Assembly (NCBI GenBank): GCA_037446555.1
Contig: JBBIIK010000001.1
Span: 124,001 to 188,000 of the forward strand
Reading direction: 5' to 3'
Source of the DNA: JANWVO01 sp037446555
GTDB lineage: Bacteria > Acidobacteriota > Terriglobia > Bryobacterales > Bryobacteraceae
Length of the DNA: 64,000 nucleotides
Shown here piece by piece: positions 36,160-43,709 of this stretch. The notes below the pieces were generated by a model. That model saw nothing but the letters and a program-made list of their open reading frames with translations, was not told the origin of the DNA and made no database searches. Both the position numbers and the translations under genes were made by a program. Positions within the stretch are counted from its first letter, which is position 1. Each line of letters begins with the position of its first letter.

Positions 36160-37482
36160 CTACTTCTTCTTCTTGACCGGCGCCCTCTTGGCCGGAGCTT
36201 TCTTCGGCGCGGGCAAGCCCACGACGCCGGCGGGCTCGACTTCGAAGGTCACGTTGAAGGGTTCGAGCGAGTACTCGGTGATGATGCCGCCGAACTCGAG
36301 TTCCATGCCCGGCTCCGGCGCCACGACGAGCGGATTCTCGAAGACGAGCGTGACCTCGCTCATGTTCGGGGAGCTCAAGCCGAGAACTACCTTCTTGGGA
36401 CGCTTGGGCGGGTCGACGCTGACGACGGTGCCCTTCAGCTTGGTCACCTTCGTCTCGCCGACGGTGATTCCATCCGGACCGGGGATGTGGGCGTTCTTGA
36501 GGGAGTTCTCGAAATAGGCGGCGCCGTTGGGGCCGGTGAGTTCGCGCTTGATGCTGACCCAAAGGGCGAGGACGGGGTTGGTCTTCTTCAGCTCCTCTTC
36601 CTGCTTGGCCATGATCTCGTCCTGGGAGTCGATCTTGAAGCCTTCGGGGGGCAGGGCGCTGGACTGCGCGAGCTTGAGGACCTCGTCCAGCCCTTCCTTG
36701 CTGCCGTGGAAGTTGATGTAGTTCTTTTCGAAGCTCGACAGCAACTGCTGGCGCGCCTGTTCGGGGAAGCTGCCGGGGCCGGAGAAAACGGCAGCGCGGG
36801 CGAAATGGAACAATGCGATGCCCTGGCGTTCGAGCTGTTTGGTGCGCACGTTGACGCGGCCGGCCCAAGCGGAGACCTGGGCGTCGTTGGGGTTCCGCTT
36901 CAGAGCTTCCACGAAGTACTTGTCGGCGTCCAGATACTGCTGCCGCTCCATGGCGGCCCAACCGAGCGTGCGGTAAGCGACGTATTCAGTGGAAGACTTC
37001 TGCTGCTTCCACTGTTCTTCTGTCGCCTGCTGGGGCTTGCGGGCGGGGCTGAAGAACTCCTCGCTGACTTCCAGCAGCTTCTTGGCGGCCTTCTCGCCCT
37101 GATCCAGGGCATCAGGCGAGGTGTCGTTCATGCTGACGGTGAGCAGGTTGATCCAGTACCAGCCAGTGAGCGCCTTCGGATTGGAAGCCACCCACGCCTT
37201 GGCGGCGTCCATCATCTCCTTGGCCTTGCCGAGCTGCTGGTAGGTCTGCACCATCAACTCGTACCTGCCGTCCTTGAAGTCCGAGTTGGGGTACTTCTGC
37301 TCCCACTGCTGGAGAAGCTGGAGCTTCGCCTGCGGGTTCTGTTCCTTCTTGATGAGTTCAACGAGATCGTATTCCGCGCGGTCTTTCCACTGAGGCTGCG
37401 CCGCCTGTCCCCAGAGCGAGGCAGCGCCCAGGCACAGCACGGCGATTCCCGCGAGAGTCGGTTTGATGGTCTTTAGCACCAC
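36160..37482 (-). CDS. Exported TPR-repeat protein with lysine-rich tail
   Basis: 440 residues. The signal peptide covers about 1-26 (LAGIAVLCLGAASLWGQ). TPR-like helical pairs follow (QLLQQWEQKYPNSDF, YLDADKYFVEALKRNPNDAQV in parts) to about residue 260. A beta-rich C-terminal domain (about 325-415, KGTVVSVDPPKRPKKVVLGLSS in parts) precedes an Ala-Pro-Lys-rich tail ending KKKK. The start is GTG with CAGGAGG upstream. It is likely a periplasmic scaffold protein; no enzymatic motif is visible. Its 5' leader carries a GC-rich hairpin near 37510-37530. It is divergent from the symporter gene. Confidence 0.8.
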   Translation of the reverse strand: MVLKTIKPTLAGIAVLCLGAASLWGQAAQPQWKDRAEYDLVELIKKEQNPQAKLQLLQQWEQKYPNSDFKDGRYELMVQTYQQLGKAKEMMDAAKAWVASNPKALTGWYWINLLTVSMNDTSPDALDQGEKAAKKLLEVSEEFFSPARKPQQATEEQWKQQKSSTEYVAYRTLGWAAMERQQYLDADKYFVEALKRNPNDAQVSAWAGRVNVRTKQLERQGIALFHFARAAVFSGPGSFPEQARQQLLSSFEKNYINFHGSKEGLDEVLKLAQSSALPPEGFKIDSQDEIMAKQEEELKKTNPVLALWVSIKRELTGPNGAAYFENSLKNAHIPGPDGITVGETKVTKLKGTVVSVDPPKRPKKVVLGLSSPNMSEVTLVFENPLVVAPEPGMELEFGGIITEYSLEPFNVTFEVEPAGVVGLPAPKKAPAKRAPVKKKK

Positions 37483-37724
37483 GAGCCTCCTGAAACGTCA
37501 GATCCACGAACCGCCCCGGACCGGCGGGGCGGGCGGAACCCCCGCAGGGATTCCGTCAACCAAACACTTGCGGAGTATAACGGAACCTGTCCGTGGGCTG
37601 CAAGCGCTGGTTGCAACTCTTGCCGCCGGTCACTCTTACGCCCGATTGGACGCATGACAGCCCGGTGCAGTTCCAAGGGGCGACAGGGAGCGCAAGCGGG
37701 TCGATGGTAGAATCTGAGATTCTC

Positions 37725-39170
37725 ATGCGCTATTTCGACCTCGGCATTATTGTGCTGTACCTGATCGGCATCACCTGGTTCGGGGCGCACTTTCGGAAAA
37801 GCCAGAAGAGCCTCAAAGACTATTTTCTCGGCGGGAAGACGACGCCGTGGTGGGCGATCGGGTTCTCGATCGTCTCGGCGGAGACATCAACGCTGACGGT
37901 GATCGGCACGCCGGCGCTGAGCTTTCAGGGCAACCTGGGGTTTCTGCAAGTCGTGTTCGGCTATCTCCTGGCGCGGTTGGTGATCAGCGCGCTCTTCCTG
38001 CCGCATTATTTCCGCGGGGAGTTGTACACGGCGTACGAGCTGATGCAGCGGCGGTTCGGGCTGCGGCTGCGGCGGGTGACGGCGGGGACATTCCTGCTGC
38101 TGCGGGCGCTTGCGGAGGGAGTGCGGGTGTTTGCAATCTCGATCGTGGTGTCGATCGTGCTGGGGACGGGCGAGATCGCGTCGATCGTCGTGATCGTCTG
38201 CCTGACGCTTTTCTACACGTTCGAGGGGGGCATGACAGCGGTGATCTGGACGGACGTGGTGCAGATGTTTCTGTATGTGGGCGGGGCGATTGTGAGCCTG
38301 TTCGTGATGCTGGGGCAGATCGACGGCGGGTGGACGGCGGTGATGGGGGCGGCGGCGGGGGCGGGCAAGCTGCAACTGTTCGACTTCCGGTTCGAGCCGA
38401 CGCTCGAGTTTCTGAGCAGGCAGTATTCGTTCTGGGCGGGCGTGCTCGGCGGATGTTTTCTGACCACGGCGAGCCATGGCACGGAGCAGCTGATGGTGCA
38501 GCGGCTGCTTTCGTCGAGGAACATCAAGGACGCGCGGAAGGCGCTGTTCGGCAGCTGGGCGGTGATCTTCTTTCAGTTCGCGCTGTTTCTGGTGATCGGG
38601 CTGATTCTTTGGAAGCACTATCTGGAAACAGGCGCGGCGCCGCCGCAGCCGGCTGACCGGATCTATCCGGAGTTCATCTGGAACTCACTGCCGCCCGGGG
38701 TGAGCGGGCTGGTGATAGCGGCCATCCTGGCGGCGGCGATGTCGAACCTGAGCGCGGCGCTGAACTCGCTGGCGTCGACGACGGTGATGGATTTCTACAA
38801 GCTGAAATTCACACAGCATGATGAGCGGCATTACCTGCGGCTGGCGCGGATGGCGACGCTCGCCTGGGGCGTCGTGCTGTTTGCGATCGGCGTGCTTTCG
38901 CGGCATGTGAAGAGCGTCCTGGAGGCGGGGCTGGGGATAGCGTCGATCCTGTACGGCGCTCTGCTGGGAGTGTTTCTGCTGGGCGTGCTGACGCGGCGCG
39001 TGAGCGAGCGTTCGGCGATGGCGGGGATGCTCGCGGGGCTGGTGGTGAACCTTTACCTGCGGTTTGCGACGCCGGTGGCGTGGACGTGGTACGTGCTGGT
39101 GGGAACTGTGACGACGACGACGGTGGCGCTGGCGGTATCCGCAGTGGCGGACAGGGAGGAGGCGGGTTGA
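37725..39170 (+). CDS. Sodium:solute symporter (SSS family)
   Basis: 481 residues, about 13 predicted transmembrane helices. The N-terminus reads YFDLGIIVLYLIGITWFGAHF, followed by the family hallmark DYFLGGKTTPWWAIGFSIVSAETSTLTVIGTPA in parts (about 32-65) and LSAALNSLASTTVMDFY near 340. SSS proteins import sugars, amino acids, nucleosides or sialic acid with sodium; this one is of the broad sugar/solute type and the substrate is not readable. The ATG at 37725 is chosen; an in-frame ATG at 37704 is the alternative. The stop overlaps the start of the APC permease gene. Confidence 0.9.
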   Translation: MRYFDLGIIVLYLIGITWFGAHFRKSQKSLKDYFLGGKTTPWWAIGFSIVSAETSTLTVIGTPALSFQGNLGFLQVVFGYLLARLVISALFLPHYFRGELYTAYELMQRRFGLRLRRVTAGTFLLLRALAEGVRVFAISIVVSIVLGTGEIASIVVIVCLTLFYTFEGGMTAVIWTDVVQMFLYVGGAIVSLFVMLGQIDGGWTAVMGAAAGAGKLQLFDFRFEPTLEFLSRQYSFWAGVLGGCFLTTASHGTEQLMVQRLLSSRNIKDARKALFGSWAVIFFQFALFLVIGLILWKHYLETGAAPPQPADRIYPEFIWNSLPPGVSGLVIAAILAAAMSNLSAALNSLASTTVMDFYKLKFTQHDERHYLRLARMATLAWGVVLFAIGVLSRHVKSVLEAGLGIASILYGALLGVFLLGVLTRRVSERSAMAGMLAGLVVNLYLRFATPVAWTWYVLVGTVTTTTVALAVSAVADREEAG

Positions 39171-40549
39171 CGAAGCTGCGCCGGGAGCTGGGTGTCTGGG
39201 GCGCCGCGTCGATCGTGGTGGGGACAGTGATCGGCAGCGGCATTTTTCTGGTGCCCCGGAAGATGGTTCTGGAGACGGGCAGCGCAGAGATGGTGCTGGC
39301 GGTGTGGATCTTTGGAGGGCTGCTGTCGCTCGCCGGGGCGCTGACCTACGCCGAACTGGCGGCAATGATGCCGGAGGCGGGCGGGGAATACAATTACCTG
39401 CAGGCGGCGTACGGTCCCTTCTGGGGATTTTTGTACGGGTGGACCCAAATGTGGGTGGCCAAGAGCGGGTCCATTGCCACGCTGGCCACGGGATTCTTTT
39501 ACTACTTGGCCAATTTCCGGCCTGAACTGGAAGAAAAGCTGTTTACCCTTCCGGTGCCGCTGGGGACGGACTGGGGGCCGCTGGAGGTGAGCGGCGGGCA
39601 GTTGCTGGCGATGGCGGTGATCCTGGGGCTGGGGTGGCTGAACTGGTTCGGTGTGCGAGTGGGGGGGAGGGTGCAGGTGGCGGTAACGGTGCTGAAAGTG
39701 CTGCTGATCTTCTGGATCATTGCGGCGGGGCTGGGAGGGGAAGCGGCGCGCGAGCAGGGGGGAATTCCCGGGGCGCGGGGCGGGGTGGCGGGTTTTTTTG
39801 CGGCGCTGGTGGCGGCGCTATGGGCTTACGACGGGTGGAACAACCTGAGCATGGTGTCGAGCGAGGTGAAGGCACCGCAGCGGAATCTGCCGCGGGCGCT
39901 GATCTACGGGACCGGGGCGGTGATGGGGATTTACCTGCTGACTAATCTGGCCTATTTCCAGGTCCTGAGCGCGGCGGAGGTGGCGTCGTCGGACAGGGTG
40001 GCGGCAGTGATGATGCAGAGAATTCTGGGCGGTTGGGGCGCCGACCTGGTCAGCTTGGCGGCGATGATCTCGATCTTTGCGGCGCTGAACGGGTCGATCC
40101 TGAGCGGGTCCAGAGTGCCTTACGCGCTGGCCCGGGACGGGTATTTTTTCCGGCGCTTCGCGGTGGTGCATGAAAAGCACGCGGTTCCGGGATTCTCGAT
40201 TCTGGCTCTGTGTGGGTGGTCTGCGGTTCTTGTTCTGAGCGGGCGGTATGACCAGCTTGTGACGATGGTGATTTTTCCGAGCTGGATCCTTTATGGGATG
40301 GCGGCGGCGTCGGTGCTTGTGCTGAGGCGAAAAATGCCGGCGGCGGAACGGCCCTACAAGGCGCTGGGATATCCGGTAGTACCCTTTTTGTTTGTATTGG
40401 TTGCGGCCTTTCTGACCTACCAGACACTGATTCATTCGCCGCGGGAATCGCTGCTGGGGATCGGGCTGATGCTTTGCGGGGCGCCGTTCTATGTTTCCTG
40501 GAAAAGGCGGCTCGTGGGAGTGGCGGCGGTGGAAGAAAAGGCGGACTGA
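39167..40549 (+). CDS. APC-family amino acid permease
   Basis: 460 residues with about 12 transmembrane helices. The N-terminal ASIVVGTVIGSGIFLVPRKM is the canonical APC helix-1 motif (GSGIF), and WAYDGWNNLSMVSSEVKAPQRNLPRALI in parts (about 222-250) is the conserved helix-6 region of LAT-like exchangers and bacterial SteT-type transporters. The start is a TTG overlapping the symporter stop (TTGA), preceded by GGAGGAGG; the overlap suggests translational coupling. Two unrelated transporters in one operon suggest uptake of related substrates, perhaps amino acids and peptides or sugars. Confidence 0.88.
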   Translation: MTKLRRELGVWGAASIVVGTVIGSGIFLVPRKMVLETGSAEMVLAVWIFGGLLSLAGALTYAELAAMMPEAGGEYNYLQAAYGPFWGFLYGWTQMWVAKSGSIATLATGFFYYLANFRPELEEKLFTLPVPLGTDWGPLEVSGGQLLAMAVILGLGWLNWFGVRVGGRVQVAVTVLKVLLIFWIIAAGLGGEAAREQGGIPGARGGVAGFFAALVAALWAYDGWNNLSMVSSEVKAPQRNLPRALIYGTGAVMGIYLLTNLAYFQVLSAAEVASSDRVAAVMMQRILGGWGADLVSLAAMISIFAALNGSILSGSRVPYALARDGYFFRRFAVVHEKHAVPGFSILALCGWSAVLVLSGRYDQLVTMVIFPSWILYGMAAASVLVLRRKMPAAERPYKALGYPVVPFLFVLVAAFLTYQTLIHSPRESLLGIGLMLCGAPFYVSWKRRLVGVAAVEEKAD

Positions 40550-40560
40550 GAGCTGCCTTT

Positions 40561-40664
40561 GTTACGTTTTTGGAACAAGGTGCTTGTAATCCGCGCCAAT
40601 ATGATGTATCAATAGTGTGAGGCGCGGCCGAAAAGTGGCTGTCTGTTCCGAAACTGGAACAAGG
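40561..40664. promoter_or_regulatory. Two matching palindromic sites, GTTnC-N6-GGAAC-AAGG
   Basis: Site 1 is GTTAC-GTTTTT-GGAAC-AAGG at 40561-40580; site 2 is GTTCC-GAAACT-GGAAC-AAGG at 40645-40664. The two share the half sites, the 6-base spacer and the trailing AAGG, and their starts are 84 bases apart, eight turns of B-DNA. They fill the gap between the permease and the AT-hook gene, which suggests paired operators, possibly looping. GGAAC also resembles the -35 of extracytoplasmic sigma factors, but no matching -10 is clear. Confidence 0.45.
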
Positions 40665-40712
40665 CCCACCACGAGTTGAGAGGCCGCCCGGACAGGGAGC
40701 AACGAAAAAAGT

Positions 40713-40943
40713 ATGGACATTTTGAAGGTCATCGCCGAGTTGCGCCAGGAGCGGGAGAAGATCGAGGAGGTGCTCGTGGCGCTTGAGAGGCTGGCCCGCG
40801 GCCAGGGCAAGCGCCGTGGCCGGCCGCCGGCCTGGATGATGGCGCTGCAGAAAAAGAGCGCCAAGAAAGCCGCCGCTCCGGCGCCTTCTCCGACTGGGAA
40901 GCGCCGCGGCCGCCCGCCGAAGAACCCGCAGCCGCAGCAGTAA
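40713..40943 (+). CDS. Small AT-hook-like DNA-binding protein
   Basis: 76 residues. Residues 1-30 form a helix, probably a coiled coil (MDILKVIAELRQEREKIEEV in parts). Two copies of KRRGRPP follow (near 33-39 and 62-68), the arginine-flanked GRP core of an AT-hook that lies in the minor groove of AT-rich DNA. The stretch between is Ala, Lys and Pro rich. Helix plus twin AT-hooks suggests a dimeric, nucleoid-associated or regulatory protein. Its own AT-rich upstream region with paired palindromes invites autoregulation (inference). A strong terminator follows 20 bases after the stop. Confidence 0.75.
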   Translation: MDILKVIAELRQEREKIEEVLVALERLARGQGKRRGRPPAWMMALQKKSAKKAAAPAPSPTGKRRGRPPKNPQPQQ

Positions 40944-40963
40944 GCCGGATTTGCCGGTACATG

Positions 40964-41003
40964 AAAAGGGGGCCCTCCGCCAGGGGCGGAGGGCCCCCTT
41001 TTT
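40964..41003. terminator. Strong bidirectional intrinsic terminator
   Basis: GGGGGCCCTCCGCC and GGCGGAGGGCCCCC form a perfect 14-base-pair stem with a 3-base loop (40968-40998), flanked by AAAA on the left and TTTTT on the right. It therefore terminates both the plus-strand AT-hook gene and the minus-strand beta-lactamase/DUF1343 gene, whose stop lies at 41022. Confidence 0.92.
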
Positions 41004-41021
41004 CATGCGCGGCGCCGCGGC

Positions 41022-43352
41022 TCAGGGATAGAGGAGATACCGGGAGCGCAGGGCGAGAAATTCGCGGATTTCTTCCTGAAGGCGCGGCTCGAGCGCGCGG
41101 GGATCCTCGCCTGAAAGTAGCGCCTCAATGGCGGCGCGGCTGCCAATGAGACGGTAATTGGCCTGGAAATCGATCTTGCCGGGATAGAGCTTGTGAAGCG
41201 CGGCGGCGATTTCAAGGCCGAGGCGGAGGGAGGAGAAGCCCTCACGGTCGACGATCACGAAGCGCACGCCCTGGATGGGGGTTCCCTTGAAGTTGGAGTC
41301 GGCGGGGGTGAACCGGACGGGGTAAAAGCGGACGCCAGGAACCATGCGCCGGTTCAGGTACGCCGCCAGTTGCGGCCCGTCGATCCAGTCGGCGCCGATC
41401 TGCTCGAAAGGGGCGGGCGTGCCGCGTCCGACCGAGTAATTGCGGGCGTATTCGAGCATCGCGACGCCCGGATAGAGGAGTGCGGCGGACAGGGACCGCA
41501 TATTGGGTGAGGGGTCGATCCAGAGCAGGCCGGTGGAGTCAATCCAGTCCCGGCGGCGCCAGTTTTTCATGGGCACCACCTCGAGGCGGGCCCCGATTTT
41601 ATCCTCGGAATTGATGAGGCGGGCGAGTTCGCCAAGCGTCATGCCATGGCGGAGCGGCAGGCGGAAGCAGCCGACGAAGGAGATGGCCTCGGGGTCCAGC
41701 ATGGGGCCTTCGACGTGGGCGCCGGTGACAGGGTTGGGGCGGTCGAGCACGAAGAAGGGGATGCGGGCTTCCGCTGCAGCCTGCATGGCGTTTTTCATCG
41801 TGGAAAGGTAGGTATAGAAGCGGGCGCCGATGTCCTGGATGTCGAAGACAAGAATGTCGATGCCGCGGAGCATTTCGGGTGAGGGTTTGCGGTCCTTGCC
41901 GCGGTAAAGGCTCCAGACGGGGAGTCCGGTGGCGGGGTCCTTGCCGTGCTCGATGTTTTCGTGATCTTCAGCACCGGCGATGCCGTGTTCGGGGGAAAAA
42001 AGGGCGGTGAGGCGAACCCCGGCGGCGAGCATAGCGTCGATATTGCGGCGTCCGTCGCGCGTGATGCCGGTGTGATTGGTGATCAAGCCGACACGCTTTC
42101 CCTGGAGCTGCTGGAAGTTGTCCGCGGCGAGGACGTCAAGGCCGGTGAGCACCTCCACGTTGCGGCCGAGGGCGCGCAGCGGCTGAAGCTCGTGGAAGCC
42201 GGTGAGGGAGACGCCGGGCGCATCCACGCCGAGCGAGGCGGCGACGATGGTGGCGACTTTGGCCCGGAGGGGCGTGATGGCGGGCCGGAGCTTCGGGTGG
42301 ACGCTGTTGGCTAGCAGGATGACGAAGCTGCGTGTTTCGGGGTCGATCCAGAGAGAAGTGCCGGTGAAGCCAGTGTGGCCGAAGGAGCCGAGGGGGTAGA
42401 GTTCGCCGCGGTTGCCGGAGTAGGGCGAGTCGATGTCCCATCCAAGCCCGCGGAGAGTGGGCTGGATGGGGGGCGTCTGGGGTTCGGCAAACTTGCGGAT
42501 GGTGAGGGGGCTGACCCACCGGGCGCCGCCGGGGAGTTTGCCGAGGTTGAGGATCATGGTGGCGAAGCGGGCGAGGTCTTCGGCGGTGGTGAACATGCCG
42601 GCGTGTCCGGCGACACCGCCCATATAACGAGTGGTTGGGTCGTGTACGACGCCCCGGAGGAGCTGCCCTTTTACGATCTCAGTGGGGGCGATGCGGGGAC
42701 GCCAATCGGGGGGTGGGTTGAAAGTGGTGTCCTTCATTCCAAGCGGGAGAAAGACCTCTTCGCGGGCGAACTGGTCGAGCGGCTTGCCGGAGACGGCGCG
42801 GACGATCTCGCCGAGAAGGATGAAGTTGATGTCGGAATAGATGAAGCGCTGGCCGGGCTCGGCGACGGGCTGATCGACGAGCGCCTTCTCGATGCCGGTT
42901 TCGTAGCCGGACCATTCGGGTTCGAGGTCGAGATCCGGGCGCAGGCCGGAGAAATGGGTGAGGAGGTGGCGGACGGTGATGTCGCTCTTGCCGCCCTGGA
43001 AAGAGGGGAGGTATTCCGTGACGCGGTCATTGAGCCGGACCTTGCCCTGTTCGAAGAGCTTCATGAGGGAGGCGGACGTGGCGACCACCTTGGTGAGGGA
43101 CGCGGCGTCGAAGATGGTGTCCGTGGTCATCGGCTCGACTTGGGGCACAAGGGCGCGGTTGCCGTAGGCCTTGAAGTGGAGGATGGCGGGGCTGCCATCC
43201 TTTTCTACTCTCGCGGTGAGGCAGACGGCGCCGGGGATCTGGTCCCTGGCGATGGCTTCTTCGATGACGGAGTCGAGATGCGGCGAGCCGGGGAAGCCGG
43301 ACTGCGCGAAGGTGGCGGCGGCAAGGAGGGAAAGGAGTGCTGCTTTCTTCAT
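41022..43352 (-). CDS. Exported beta-lactamase-fold hydrolase fused to DUF1343 exo-muramidase domain (AmiE-NamZ-like)
   Basis: 776 residues with a signal peptide (about 1-17). Residues about 24-375 are a serine beta-lactamase/esterase fold: Ser85-x-x-Lys88 (SLTK), YSDIN near 172 and GHTGFTG near 321. Residues about 390-776 are a complete DUF1343/YbbC domain (GLITNHTG, FSPEHGIAG, TGLPVWSLY, DILVFDIQDIGARFYTY). In Bacillus subtilis the separate genes amiE (ybbE) and namZ (ybbC, GH171) of the mur recycling operon remove peptides from muropeptides and release terminal MurNAc. Here both are on one exported chain, so a processive MurNAc-peptide scavenging enzyme is likely (inference). The gene overlaps the upstream pterin dehydratase gene by 4 bases. 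Confidence 0.85.
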   Translation of the reverse strand: MKKAALLSLLAAATFAQSGFPGSPHLDSVIEEAIARDQIPGAVCLTARVEKDGSPAILHFKAYGNRALVPQVEPMTTDTIFDAASLTKVVATSASLMKLFEQGKVRLNDRVTEYLPSFQGGKSDITVRHLLTHFSGLRPDLDLEPEWSGYETGIEKALVDQPVAEPGQRFIYSDINFILLGEIVRAVSGKPLDQFAREEVFLPLGMKDTTFNPPPDWRPRIAPTEIVKGQLLRGVVHDPTTRYMGGVAGHAGMFTTAEDLARFATMILNLGKLPGGARWVSPLTIRKFAEPQTPPIQPTLRGLGWDIDSPYSGNRGELYPLGSFGHTGFTGTSLWIDPETRSFVILLANSVHPKLRPAITPLRAKVATIVAASLGVDAPGVSLTGFHELQPLRALGRNVEVLTGLDVLAADNFQQLQGKRVGLITNHTGITRDGRRNIDAMLAAGVRLTALFSPEHGIAGAEDHENIEHGKDPATGLPVWSLYRGKDRKPSPEMLRGIDILVFDIQDIGARFYTYLSTMKNAMQAAAEARIPFFVLDRPNPVTGAHVEGPMLDPEAISFVGCFRLPLRHGMTLGELARLINSEDKIGARLEVVPMKNWRRRDWIDSTGLLWIDPSPNMRSLSAALLYPGVAMLEYARNYSVGRGTPAPFEQIGADWIDGPQLAAYLNRRMVPGVRFYPVRFTPADSNFKGTPIQGVRFVIVDREGFSSLRLGLEIAAALHKLYPGKIDFQANYRLIGSRAAIEALLSGEDPRALEPRLQEEIREFLALRSRYLLYP

Positions 43353-43639
43353 AGGAGTTTGAGAGCGAGGGATTCCATTTGCGCTGCGAGATCGAGATCG
43401 AGTTGGGTGACGCCTCCGGCGTCATGCGTGGAGAGATGGACGTCGACACGGTTGTAGACGTTGGTCCATTCCGGGTGGTGGTTCATCTTCTCGGCAACGG
43501 TGGCGGCGCCGGCCAGAAAGGCCATGGCGTGAGTGAAGGAGGGGAAGAGGTAGAGGCGGTGGATCTGCCCCTCTTCGAAGCGCCAGCCGGGGAGAGATTC
43601 GAGCGCGCCGAGGATTTCGGCGGGATTGAGCCTTTGCAT
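43349..43639 (-). CDS. phhB: 4a-hydroxytetrahydrobiopterin dehydratase (PCD/DCoH)
   Basis: 96 residues, normal for the family. The active-site pattern EKMNHHPEWTNVYNRVDVHLSTHDAGGVT in parts carries the required histidines and aspartate (about 50-78). It recycles oxidised pterin after aromatic amino acid hydroxylation, or may serve other pterin chemistry; no hydroxylase gene is in the window. It overlaps the downstream murein gene as ATGA (43349-43352), with which it is probably cotranscribed but not functionally linked. Confidence 0.92.
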   Translation of the reverse strand: MQRLNPAEILGALESLPGWRFEEGQIHRLYLFPSFTHAMAFLAGAATVAEKMNHHPEWTNVYNRVDVHLSTHDAGGVTQLDLDLAAQMESLALKLL

Positions 43640-43709
43640 GGATCACCTGAAGCGATGGATTCGACTTCCGCGTCCGGGGGCCGGGCGCACTTCACATTAT
43701 GATGGAGTG

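Noticed and set aside
40645..40664. GGAAC as the -35 of an extracytoplasmic sigma-factor promoter
   Set aside because: No consistent -10 element follows at the expected distance for either copy; the palindromic nature fits an operator better.
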